A stretch of DNA of 37,552 bases from Candidatus Saccharimonadota bacterium (GCA_026395435.1 JAPLYT010000012.1:1-37552); one strand, 5' to 3'; positions 1 through 8,398 are shown, counted from the stretch's first letter. A program made the numbers and translations. The notes: generated by a model not told the origin, from the letters alone.

Positions 1-1
1 T

Positions 2-526
2 GTTGCGCTCATTCTTGCTGCTGCTCAAAATAAAGGATACCTCAAACCGGCAACTCAAAAAGTAGTCGTCGCCCAACCTGGGCTCTACCAAGTTACTTCG
101 TTTAGCGATGGGGATACCTTCACCGTGGACATGAATGGGACCAAAGAAAAGGTTCGACTGATTGGTGTCGATACGCCCGAGACACACGATCCACGTAAAA
201 GTGTTCAATGTTTTGGCAAAGCCGCCAGTAACTTTACTAAAACCCTCATTGGTCAAAATAGAGTGAGACTGGCAGCAGATCCCACCAATACCGACCGTGA
301 CCGATACAACCGTTTACTCCGCTATGCCTATCTGCCTGACGGCCGTTTAGTGAATGCCGAGATCATCAAACAAGGCTACGGCTTTGCCTACGTATATTTC
401 CCATTTGAAAAATTAGAAGAATTTCGAGGTTATGAAAAAGACGCACGCCAAAAAAATCTAGGATTATGGGGAGAATGCACACCGACTACCGACGATAAAG
501 GCCAATCTAAATCTAACGATAGTTAG
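2..526 (+). CDS. Thermonuclease/SNase-like nuclease, 5' end outside window
   Basis: Frame is open to the window edge (VALILAAAQNKGYLKP...FSDGDTFTVDMNGTKEKVRLIGVDTPE); SNase motifs RLIGVDTPE, DRDRYNRLLRYAYL, GLWGEC. Confidence 0.88.
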   Translation, partial: VALILAAAQNKGYLKPATQKVVVAQPGLYQVTSFSDGDTFTVDMNGTKEKVRLIGVDTPETHDPRKSVQCFGKAASNFTKTLIGQNRVRLAADPTNTDRDRYNRLLRYAYLPDGRLVNAEIIKQGYGFAYVYFPFEKLEEFRGYEKDARQKNLGLWGECTPTTDDKGQSKSNDS

Positions 527-1365
527 TCAAATGGATGTGGACGTGGTTTATTACGATCAAAAAATAGTTTTCGAAGTGAGAATTTTTGCGTTTTAGAATC
601 ATAGCAAAAGTACAGAGGCCTCAGCACGATAAATCCAACTACATATGCCATAATTGAGATGGAAGAACCAATAGTATTAATGCCGTGTTGACCATAGGTA
701 ATTTTCTGCAGTTTAATATATCGCAAAAAGCCTTTGAAAGTATCCGTGCCACGACGGGCCGACATGCCGGCCCGAAGGTTTATATCGTAGAGTAACGTTT
801 GTTTATTTTGAAAAAGGTGAATTGCTAGGTCGGCATCTTCGAAAATATATTTCTGGTCACATAACTCCGATCGGACCGCTTTCCAGGCAGTTTTTCTAAT
901 AGCCATATTGGTGCCGAAAAGAAACGGGAAGTTTCGTTCATGCTTAAACAACATATTCTTGAAGAAGTCTTCAACCCAGTGATTGAGAGGTGAAAATGGC
1001 ATGTCATACCAGTGCGAGGATCCGGTTACTGCCGCAAGGTCGGCATCTTCGAAGTCCTCGATCAGCTTGGCGATCCAGTTAGGTTCAAGCCGTGTATCGG
1101 CATCTATCCTGCCAATTATGTCGCCTTTGCTGGCATTGAACCCACGATTCCGAGCATAGAGTGCGCCTTGTTTTGGTTCGTGCAAAAGTGTTACGAAAGG
1201 AAATTTTTTGAGACATTGTAGCGTATTGTCTGTTGAGTTATTATCGATCACAATAACTTCCATAGGTGCAACGGTCTGTGCAGCTACCGATTCAAGGCAT
1301 CGATAGAGATAGTCCTGCTCGTTGTAAACTGGTATAATTAATGAAACTGTTAATGGTTTGCTCAT
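523..1365 (-). CDS. Glycosyltransferase family 2
   Basis: VSLIIPVYNEQDYLYRCLESVAAQT...VIDNNSTDNT...GRIDADTRLEPNW; start set at MSKPLTV rather than at the long-ORF start. Confidence 0.88.
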   Translation of the reverse strand: MSKPLTVSLIIPVYNEQDYLYRCLESVAAQTVAPMEVIVIDNNSTDNTLQCLKKFPFVTLLHEPKQGALYARNRGFNASKGDIIGRIDADTRLEPNWIAKLIEDFEDADLAAVTGSSHWYDMPFSPLNHWVEDFFKNMLFKHERNFPFLFGTNMAIRKTAWKAVRSELCDQKYIFEDADLAIHLFQNKQTLLYDINLRAGMSARRGTDTFKGFLRYIKLQKITYGQHGINTIGSSISIMAYVVGFIVLRPLYFCYDSKTQKFSLRKLFFDRNKPRPHPFD

Positions 1366-1387
1366 AGATATGTCTAGATAGTACCAA

Positions 1388-2593
1388 ATGAAAGATAAAA
1401 AACCGATTACAAAAGCATCACGGAAGGAACTCGCAGCAGAGCGTAAGCTTCTTGGCACGCATTCTGGCCTCAAAGAAGAAAGACTCTATCATCGGATACT
1501 CAATAAAGTTCGTTTCGAAAAGCCCACCTTTTGGTGGCAAGACCGATCGATCTGGCAAAAGATTGGGCTAATCCTCGTATCCTTAATAGTTTTGCTTACA
1601 AGCTCCATGTACGGCATCGCCCGCTGGTATATTGCCAGCCAAGCCCACAAAGAATTCAAGTTTGGAGCCACATTCATTCCAAGTTATGCAGAATATTTCG
1701 AGCTTGACCCGCAAGCTACTATGCAGGCCATGATCGATGAGCTCGGCATTCACCATTTCCGCTTGGTCAGCTATTGGAATGATATCGAGAAAAACCCTGG
1801 AACGTACGATTTCAGCCAGCTTGATTGGCAATTCAAAAAAGCAAATGAATCAGGATCGACGGTCAGCTTAGCAATTGGCCTGCGACAACCTCGGTGGCCA
1901 GAATGCCACATGCCAGACTGGGCCATGACCCAGCAAAAAGATGTTTGGTATCCGCAGCTCAAAGCCTTTATGGCCAAGGTTATTGATCGTTACAAGGGGA
2001 ATCCCGCGCTTCAAAGTTATCAGCTCGAAAACGAATACTTCCTCGATGTATTTGGAGAGTGTAAAGACTTCAGTAGAGATAGACTGGTAGATGAGTTTAA
2101 TTTTGTGAAGCAGCAAGACCCGACTCATACCGTCATAATCAGCCGAAGCAATAATGCTATTGGGCTACCGATAGGCAATCCTCGACCAGATAAATTTGGC
2201 ATATCTGTCTACAAACGGGTATGGGATAAAGCGTTTACCAAGCGGTACTTTGAATATCCGTTCCCGGCCTGGTTCTACGCTTTCTTGGCGGGAGCGGGCA
2301 AGATAGTCACCGGTAAGGATATGATCATCCATGAGCTTCAGGCAGAGTCCTGGGGACCAAACAAAGGCATTACCGAAATCTCAATTGAGGAACAAAATAA
2401 ATCACTCAATGCCGAACGGCTGACCAACCGTATCAAATACGGCAGGGCGACTGGCATGCGCGAAGTCGATCTTTGGGGCGTCGAAATGTGGTACTGGCGC
2501 AAAGTGAAGATGAATGACCCAAGCTTGTGGAATGCCGGTAAAGCCGCCATCCGCGATCAGCAATGCTACGATTGCTATCTGCCCAACAAATAG
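1388..2593 (+). CDS. Membrane-anchored glycoside hydrolase-like TIM-barrel protein
   Basis: N-terminal TM; HFRLVSYWNDIEKNPGTYDFSQLDW...YQLENEY; ...IIHELQAESWGP, resembling clan GH-A glycosidases. Confidence 0.65.
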   Translation: MKDKKPITKASRKELAAERKLLGTHSGLKEERLYHRILNKVRFEKPTFWWQDRSIWQKIGLILVSLIVLLTSSMYGIARWYIASQAHKEFKFGATFIPSYAEYFELDPQATMQAMIDELGIHHFRLVSYWNDIEKNPGTYDFSQLDWQFKKANESGSTVSLAIGLRQPRWPECHMPDWAMTQQKDVWYPQLKAFMAKVIDRYKGNPALQSYQLENEYFLDVFGECKDFSRDRLVDEFNFVKQQDPTHTVIISRSNNAIGLPIGNPRPDKFGISVYKRVWDKAFTKRYFEYPFPAWFYAFLAGAGKIVTGKDMIIHELQAESWGPNKGITEISIEEQNKSLNAERLTNRIKYGRATGMREVDLWGVEMWYWRKVKMNDPSLWNAGKAAIRDQQCYDCYLPNK

Positions 2594-2633
2594 CCATCTG
2601 TTAGGAACGCTTTCTCCCTGTTATACTGCATGC

Positions 2634-3107
2634 ATGGTAAAGAAAAAGACTGCCACCAAACCAAAAACCATACAGAACCGTCGCGCTCGGCATGATTATG
2701 CTATCGATGATAGTTTGCTGGTGGGTATCCAACTCACTGGAGCCGAAACCAAATCTCTCCGACACGGTCATGGTCAGCTTCGTGGTGCCTATGTGACCGT
2801 CAAAGATGACCAACTATGGCTCATCAACGCCACCATTTCCAGCATGCAAGGAATATCCATTGATGAAGCAGACCAAACGCGTACTCGCAAACTACTGGCT
2901 CACCGCAAAGAAATCGACAAACTGATCGAACTCAAAAAACAAGGGCAGGCAATCGTGCCGCTGGAGCTTCTCACTAGTTCGCGCTTCATAAAACTACGCA
3001 TCGCAACAGGACGTGGTAAAAAGCTCTATGACAAGCGACAAACGCTCAAAGCACGTGATGAAGGCCGACAGATCAATGCTGAAATCAAGGCGAAAGTCCG
3101 ATCGTGA
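2634..3107 (+). CDS. smpB: SsrA-binding protein SmpB
   Basis: NRRARHDYAIDDSLLVGIQLTGAETKSLRHGHGQLRGAYV...KLYDKRQTLKARDEGR; start MVKKKTATK 6 nt after a TATACT -10. Confidence 0.95.
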   Translation: MVKKKTATKPKTIQNRRARHDYAIDDSLLVGIQLTGAETKSLRHGHGQLRGAYVTVKDDQLWLINATISSMQGISIDEADQTRTRKLLAHRKEIDKLIELKKQGQAIVPLELLTSSRFIKLRIATGRGKKLYDKRQTLKARDEGRQINAEIKAKVRS

Positions 3108-3622
3108 TCAGCGACGGCCACGATGAGATGGTGATCGTAGTTGATGATAATGACAATATTTTAGGCTACAAAACTCGTAATCAATTGTTATTTACCGATC
3201 GAACTCGTGTATCTGGAGTCTGGATAGAGAATGGCAAGGGCGACGTACTGCTGGCACAACGTTCTTGGCAAAAAGAATTTCACCCCGGCTTATGGGGATC
3301 AGCTGCTGCTGGTGGGGTAGAGAAAAGCGAAAGCTATGAGCAGAACGCCTACAAAGAATTATTTGAAGAGGTTGGCCTGCGCGATGTGCCATTGAAGCTT
3401 GTCGATACCCGCCCGGTGACCGATGCCGACGGCCACATGATGTATTTGGCATTTTATAAAGGAACCGTGGATGTAGAAATCGATCAGCTGGAACTTGAAG
3501 ATGAAGTTGAAGCAGTTCAATGGATGACGAAGAAAGATCTTACAACTGATATCAAGAATAATCCCACTAAATACGTCCCCAGTGCCTATGCACTGTGGGA
3601 TGAACTGTTCCTGTCTAAATAA
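3104..3622 (+). CDS. NUDIX hydrolase (isopentenyl-diphosphate isomerase/YfcD-like)
   Basis: NUDIX box GVEKSESYEQNAYKELFEEVGL; start overlaps smpB stop. Confidence 0.85.
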   Translation: MISDGHDEMVIVVDDNDNILGYKTRNQLLFTDRTRVSGVWIENGKGDVLLAQRSWQKEFHPGLWGSAAAGGVEKSESYEQNAYKELFEEVGLRDVPLKLVDTRPVTDADGHMMYLAFYKGTVDVEIDQLELEDEVEAVQWMTKKDLTTDIKNNPTKYVPSAYALWDELFLSK

Positions 3623-3681
3623 CAGCCTGTCTCATTGCAAAAATAGCGTAATGCGCCTATGCTAACCAATAGTTGTACAAA

Positions 3682-4053
3682 ATGAAAAATCATCACAAAC
3701 AAAAACTATTCTTACTCAAAGAGTTCAGCCTTGGATTCTTAGCCGTTGCCAGCATTGGGCTGGTACTATATGAGTTTATCGGTAACCCCAGCGAAGCGCG
3801 CATTGTAACCATCCAGCATATTGATTTCTGGATAGCGATCGCATTTTTAGTTGACTTCACCATAAGCCTCATCACCACTCGCGATAAGCAAAAATATGTC
3901 CGGCATAACTGGTATTTTCTGCTTGCAGCCATTCCACTCACCGACGCTATAGCTGAGTCGCTTCGTGGCATTCGTGTGCTCCGTTTAATCCGACTCATCC
4001 GGGCAGGTGAGCACCTGGGGTTCGAACAATCCGAAACAAAACGAAAGCGATAA
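3682..4053 (+). CDS. Small voltage-sensor-like/ion-channel N-terminal domain membrane protein
   Basis: Hydrophobic helices and S4-like RGIRVLRLIRLIRAGEHL; ends without a visible pore region. Confidence 0.55.
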   Translation: MKNHHKQKLFLLKEFSLGFLAVASIGLVLYEFIGNPSEARIVTIQHIDFWIAIAFLVDFTISLITTRDKQKYVRHNWYFLLAAIPLTDAIAESLRGIRVLRLIRLIRAGEHLGFEQSETKRKR

Positions 4054-4086
4054 ATTCCCGCGCCTCACCATTTTACTCCTAAGGAG

Positions 4087-4115
4087 TTGCGAAGAAGCCC
4101 CACCTTCGGTATAAT
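4087..4115 (+). promoter_or_regulatory. Putative sigma70-type promoter of the tRNA-Asn array
   Basis: TTGCGA-N17-TATAAT. Confidence 0.55.
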
Positions 4116-4156
4116 TCACGAGTTGTAGCACATTCTACACGTTCCTTTTAGTATAT

Positions 4157-4395
4157 TCCCGGGTAGCCTACAAATAAGCGTGGAACAAGATGCTCCACCA
4201 GAGCTACCTAGGAAAAATCAACATTAAAATTATAATCCCGGGTAGCCTACAGATATGTGTGGAGCAAGATGCTCCGCCAGAGCTACCTGAGAAAATCGTT
4301 CGTTCACCAATATATTCCCGGGTAGCCTACAAATAAGTGTGGAGCAAGATGCTTCACCAGAGCTACCTGAGACTTATATACATACACCACAATAT
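4157..4395 (+). repeat. Three tandem ~80-bp tRNA-like units upstream of tRNA-Asn
   Basis: TCCCGGGTAGCCTACAxATAxGYGTGGARCAAGATGCTYCRCCAGAGCTACCT starts at 4157, 4236, 4316; the tRNA starts at 4396 (spacing 79/80/80). Confidence 0.9.
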
Positions 4396-4470
4396 TCCCG
4401 GGTAGCTCAATGGTGGAGCAAGAAGCTGTTAACTTCGAGGTTGTCAGTTCGAGTCTGACCCCGGGAGCCA
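4396..4470 (+). tRNA. tRNA-Asn(GTT), CCA encoded
   Basis: Acceptor TCCCGGG/CCCGGGA, D-arm GCTC..GAGC, anticodon loop CTGTTAA, T-arm GTCAG TTCGAGT CTGAC, G73 CCA. Confidence 0.93.
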
Positions 4471-4498
4471 GACCCAGCAGAGAAATAGGCAGACCAGG

Positions 4499-4690
4499 TT
4501 CCTAGACCTGTCCCTAACTTCTCTCCTTGGTCAGACAAATGCTAATTTACGGTTCGTAAGTTACAAATGTTGGAACCGTCCGAAAGGGCGGTTCTTTCAT
4601 TTAAACCCTGTAACTCGGTTCGAACCCAGCCTCTCTCGTACTGAGGGAGCAAGCAGACGAAGACCCGACCTGTTTCCTAGACCTGTCCCT
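4499..4690 (+). repeat. 17-nt direct repeat TTCCTAGACCTGTCCCT (4499-4515 and 4674-4690)
   Basis: Identical 17-mers; each sits in a local inverted-repeat context (AGAGAA..TTCTCT; TGAGGGA..TCCCTCA). Confidence 0.8.
4571..4598 (+). terminator. Rho-independent-like terminator after tRNA-Asn
   Basis: GAACCGTCC GAAA GGGCGGTTC TTTCATTT. Confidence 0.75.
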
Positions 4691-4718
4691 CAAAGATTGA
4701 GCGGTATATACTATGCTT

Positions 4719-4886
4719 ATGACAAAGAAAAACTTTAAATTACTCAAGAATGTTTGTTGGATTTTAGCAGCAATATGTATGTTCTTTTTGATCCTGGGCA
4801 ATACAAAAAATAATCTATTAAGCCTTACTGCATTCGTATTCATTATTTTGGGTATCGTATTCAATGTACTTGAGGATAGAAAATAA
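4719..4886 (+). CDS. Small (55 aa) two-TM protein, absent from the supplied ORF track
   Basis: MTKKNFKLLKNVCWILAAICMFFLILGNTKNNLLSLTAFVFIILGIVFNVLEDRK; TATACT ends 6 nt before ATG. Confidence 0.6.
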   Translation: MTKKNFKLLKNVCWILAAICMFFLILGNTKNNLLSLTAFVFIILGIVFNVLEDRK

Positions 4887-4945
4887 TTCGCTAGATAAGC
4901 AGTTTAAGTGCTGATCAATATTGCTTAGGTACCGAGTAACTTGTT

Positions 4946-5623
4946 ATGCTTTTAGGAGTGAAAAATAGCACAAAACCGTCCTTAATAAATAGGCTTCTCG
5001 CGAATAGCAGGTTCTGGATACTCGCAACAGGCATAACAATGTCATTTTTAATTGCTGGTTTTATACAACTGATGATTCCCAGCGGAACGCTTCAGCTAAT
5101 CCGTATTGAACAATCTTTTGGCTTTGTGTCGATTCTTCTGCTGTATGTAGCACTCCTGGCCTCACCACTTACTAAGGTATTTCCTAGTCCTAGTTTTAAA
5201 GATGGCTATATTCATGCAAGGCGAGCGATTGGAGTGATGGCATTCTATTACGCATTTTTACACACCTACCTAACTTTTTATAAACAGCTTAATGGGTTAA
5301 CTGGTATCCAATACTACAATTCAAAATACAGCCTTTCTTTGCTTCTCGGGACTATAGGCCTTGGGATATTACTCATTTTAACGATTACGTCACTTGATTG
5401 GGCGGTTTACACACTGAGGTTCAAAAACTGGAAGCTGATACATCGCCTCGTGTATATAGCAGGACTTACCATTCTGCTACATATCGTTATTATTGGCCCG
5501 CATTATGTTGGTCTTGGTTTTGTTAGTGCGCTGTCGTATGTTGGGGTAGCTATTTTGTTACTGCTAGAAGCGATTCGTATCCGATTATCGTATTTAAATC
5601 GCAAAAAGGTAGCACGTAAATGA
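4946..5623 (+). CDS. Ferric-reductase-like/YedZ-like heme transmembrane protein
   Basis: Multiple TMs, ARRAIGVMAFYYAFLHTYLTFYKQL, WKLIHRLVYIAGLTILLHIV (His pairs). Confidence 0.7.
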   Translation: MLLGVKNSTKPSLINRLLANSRFWILATGITMSFLIAGFIQLMIPSGTLQLIRIEQSFGFVSILLLYVALLASPLTKVFPSPSFKDGYIHARRAIGVMAFYYAFLHTYLTFYKQLNGLTGIQYYNSKYSLSLLLGTIGLGILLILTITSLDWAVYTLRFKNWKLIHRLVYIAGLTILLHIVIIGPHYVGLGFVSALSYVGVAILLLLEAIRIRLSYLNRKKVARK

Positions 5624-6156
5624 AACGAGTAATAATTTCATTCTTAGCTGTAATCTCAATATGTATTACAACTTCTCAGCCAGTTTTCGCCCATGTACTA
5701 AAGACAGATGGCACAATTGGGGCAATTTTACATATTCAGCCGGATGATAATCCAAAAAGTGGCGCACCAACCACCTATGAACTGGCGTTTAAGGATACCA
5801 ACTATCAGTTTTCAATACAAAACTGCAACTGTACAGTTACAATTCGACAGAACGACAAAACACTAGACACAGGTCCACTCATCGCTAGCAGCGCACACGT
5901 AAGTAAGAACAGGTATACATTTCAAAATCCTGGTGTATATACGCTCAACGTTTCCGGCCAGCCTACACAGCCAAATGATTTTGCACCATTCTCGTTAACT
6001 TATACAATTAGGGTTGAAGCGGGTAGAGGTAGCAAAAACCTAGATTCCTTTCCGCTGACTTTAGCCATAGGTATGGCACTCATGATAGGTCTCATTATGC
6101 TTGCAGCATATGCGATGGATCTAGGCGAAAAAGAAGATAACCATAAAAAGGAGTAA
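5620..6156 (+). CDS. Secreted, C-terminally anchored protein of the redox/metal operon
   Basis: Signal peptide, HVLKTDGTIGAILHIQPDDNP start of the mature part, CNC motif, C-terminal TM; overlaps upstream stop. Confidence 0.55.
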   Translation: MKRVIISFLAVISICITTSQPVFAHVLKTDGTIGAILHIQPDDNPKSGAPTTYELAFKDTNYQFSIQNCNCTVTIRQNDKTLDTGPLIASSAHVSKNRYTFQNPGVYTLNVSGQPTQPNDFAPFSLTYTIRVEAGRGSKNLDSFPLTLAIGMALMIGLIMLAAYAMDLGEKEDNHKKE

Positions 6157-6158
6157 AG

Positions 6159-6758
6159 ATGTTTAAAAAAATTTCAGCAAGCGTAACAGCATTTATAGCA
6201 GTATTATTGATTCCTGCAGTGGCAACAGCCCATGTTGCAGTCCAGCCAAGTGAAGTCGGCATTGGCAAAACACAAGTGTTTGGTATTAGCATACCAACCG
6301 AAAAAGAAGTACCGACTGTTGGAGTACGCATTGTGCTTCCGTCAGGTCTGCAAGAAGTTAAGCCAACCGTAAAAGCGGGCTGGCAGATTGAGACCAAGAC
6401 GACGGGCGAAGGCGACAAAAAAGAAGTTTCCGAAATTATCTGGACGGGTGGCTCGATCCCAGCCGAACAACGCGATGAATTTTCGTTTTCTGCTCAAGTT
6501 CCAGCACAAGCAACTACTTTGCAGTGGAAGGCATACCAAACATACCAAGATGGTAGTGTCGTGACATGGGACCAAACACCAACAGGAAGTGACGACGCTG
6601 AAGGCGACAAGGGCCCATACTCAACGACAAAAGTTGTAGACGATTTAGCCACTCCTGCTACAAGTACTACAAAAAATAACAATGTCACTGGGGCATATGT
6701 ACTAGCAGGAATTGCACTTATCGTTGCAATCGGTGCAATTGTAGTAAAACGAAAGTAG
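6159..6758 (+). CDS. YcnI-like (DUF1775) protein, C-terminal TM anchor
   Basis: ATAHVAVQPSEVGIGKTQVFGISIPTEKEVPTVGVRIVLP; N-terminal His after signal peptide. Confidence 0.8.
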   Translation: MFKKISASVTAFIAVLLIPAVATAHVAVQPSEVGIGKTQVFGISIPTEKEVPTVGVRIVLPSGLQEVKPTVKAGWQIETKTTGEGDKKEVSEIIWTGGSIPAEQRDEFSFSAQVPAQATTLQWKAYQTYQDGSVVTWDQTPTGSDDAEGDKGPYSTTKVVDDLATPATSTTKNNNVTGAYVLAGIALIVAIGAIVVKRK

Positions 6759-6760
6759 AC

Positions 6761-7489
6761 ATGGTTAATATATTTCGAAAATACTTCGCTCTACTACCCG
6801 TACTCTATTTGTTTGTAGCAATATTTCTTGCACGTAGCAAAGTTCAGTATGTCTATCTCGCAGCAGCAATTCTAGTCGCACTTACGTTCGCAATTAATTA
6901 CAAACGTAAGTTAAAGCCCGAAATTTTCTTGGCATATTGGATGGCAGTTCTTGCAGTATTAGGCCTTAGTGCAGCAGTCATACTCTCTATTGAGAAAGTC
7001 GAGTTGCTTGCTAACCCAAACCGTATTGCCAGCTGCAGCCTCAGCCCGATCGTTGCATGTTCGCCAGTTATAGCCAGCCCGCAATCTAGTGCATTTGGAT
7101 TCCCGAATTCATTCATCGGTATATTCGGATTTACAGCTATTTTTGTTGCTGCAATGACAATACTGGCTGGCGCGACAAAGCTTAGTAAGGTTTGGTGGCG
7201 AACATTACTCGGCGGTATTATTTTTGGTGCAGGATTTTGTACTTGGTTGTTTCATGAAGGAGTCTATGAAATTGGTAAGCTGTGTCTTTACTGCATGCTG
7301 GTATGGCTTGTTACGTTTGCACTACTCTGGCTGGTAACTGCACATAGTATCGAGAATAAATATATAAACCTTGGCGCAAAACTTAACAAGCTACTCAGTT
7401 ATAAATATGAACTTATTGCGACAACCTATCTTGTAATCTTCATTCTGTTGTTCTTCAGGTGGTCAGATTATTGGACTAGTCTTTTATAG
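6761..7489 (+). CDS. Vitamin K epoxide reductase (VKOR) family protein
   Basis: ASCSLSPIVACSPVIASPQSSAFGFPNSFIG...CLYCMLVW. Confidence 0.8.
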   Translation: MVNIFRKYFALLPVLYLFVAIFLARSKVQYVYLAAAILVALTFAINYKRKLKPEIFLAYWMAVLAVLGLSAAVILSIEKVELLANPNRIASCSLSPIVACSPVIASPQSSAFGFPNSFIGIFGFTAIFVAAMTILAGATKLSKVWWRTLLGGIIFGAGFCTWLFHEGVYEIGKLCLYCMLVWLVTFALLWLVTAHSIENKYINLGAKLNKLLSYKYELIATTYLVIFILLFFRWSDYWTSLL

Positions 7490-7520
7490 AATTAATTTGT
7501 AATAAATTATGACTAATAAC

Positions 7521-7596
7521 AGATGTAAGCTAGCATGAAGCGAGCCTATAAATGAGGTGGTAGAACTGCTTGGTTCGAATCTGGTTGCGGGAGCCA
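7521..7596 (+). pseudogene. Possible tRNA remnant (3' half)
   Basis: GGTTCGAATCTGGTTGCGGGAGCCA resembles a T-loop plus acceptor-CCA; no matching 5' acceptor strand seen. Confidence 0.35.
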
Positions 7597-7635
7597 ATGT
7601 AAAATACCTCAGCCTTTGGCTGGGGTTTTTACATT
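7595..7635 (+). terminator. Long bidirectional terminator hairpin
   Basis: AATGTAAAAxACCTCAGCC TTT GGCTGGGGTTTTTACATT. Confidence 0.8.
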
Positions 7636-7636
7636 G

Positions 7637-7797
7637 ATGTCCTGAGAATCAGGACATTCGAACTGAAAGTTCGGTCGTGAACAGCTCTCGCAGGAACTTG
7701 TTCCGAGAAAGCTGTGAAACGTGCAACTTGTTGCTGCCCTGACCCCGGTCAGCCCACCTGACAACCAGCCCGAGCTTGCTCGGACGTAGGTTGTCAG
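7637..7797. repeat. Cluster of six consecutive hairpins
   Basis: ATGTCCTGA-GAA-TCAGGACAT; CGAACT-GAA-AGTTCG; ACAGCT..GGAACTTGTTCC..AGCTGT; GCAACTTGTTGC; CTGACC-CC-GGTCAG; CTGACAACC..CCGAGCTTGCTCGG..GGTTGTCAG. Confidence 0.8.
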
Positions 7798-7819
7798 TTC
7801 GTTCATCAAGTTAGCTGGT

Positions 7820-8398
7820 TTAAAATTGGTTATTATTCGGTCGGCAATAATTAGATATTTCAGTTTCAATGGTGATATTAGTAGTGACGGGTTCATTCTG
7901 GCGAGTGACCGGGTTTGGCCAATAGTTAATTTTCTGGCAAATTGAGCCACTACTATAGGGTCGGATATAAAGTCTTTCAATACTCCTGTGCTCTTTTTTT
8001 GCATAATCAAAATTTTCGACTAATGTGAAAAGAGTTGGAGAATTATTATTTTGCCAGCCAGCTGAGTACATCAGTCTGTCAGCCGCCTCGACCATATTTA
8101 CTGTTATATTTGGGGCAGTAAATAAATCTTTAAGACTCCATTCATACCTTGTCCAAGCGTGATAGCCGTCCAGTTGGGTACTGGCTATGGTTAACTCAGG
8201 TGAATACCCCTTATCATATAGTTGTCTTCCGGTGTGTTCTTTAAAATTCAAGACTTTATATGTGGCATCGGCGTATATTGTAACGATTGGTAATTTGGAC
8301 TTTGTGGTCAGATTTTTAAATGCGATAGAGTTGAAAAATGTGTAGCCAAAGAAGCCCAACAAGGTAACCATTAGAAATATTAAAAATTTTCGTATCAT
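7820..8398 (-). CDS. Secreted/membrane-anchored protein of unknown function
   Basis: MIRKFLIFLMVTLLGFFGYTFF signal anchor; no family recognised. Confidence 0.65.
   Translation of the reverse strand: MIRKFLIFLMVTLLGFFGYTFFNSIAFKNLTTKSKLPIVTIYADATYKVLNFKEHTGRQLYDKGYSPELTIASTQLDGYHAWTRYEWSLKDLFTAPNITVNMVEAADRLMYSAGWQNNNSPTLFTLVENFDYAKKEHRSIERLYIRPYSSGSICQKINYWPNPVTRQNEPVTTNITIETEISNYCRPNNNQF

Noticed and set aside
4157-4395. CRISPR array (57-nt repeats with 22-24-nt variable spacers)
   Set aside because: Only three units, repeats too long and tRNA-derived, spacing set by the tRNA unit length, no cas genes in window
4600-4650. Second tRNA gene around GGTTCGAACCC
   Set aside because: Neither strand gives a paired T stem plus acceptor; probably a tRNA-like remnant only
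4601-4864. Minus-strand 87-aa ORF (…AGFEPSYRV)
   Set aside because: Antisense to the small two-TM gene and tRNA-like sequence; no protein-like features
7609-8010. Minus-strand 133-aa ORF
   Set aside because: Runs through a terminator and the hairpin cluster and overlaps the better-supported 7820-8398 gene in another frame
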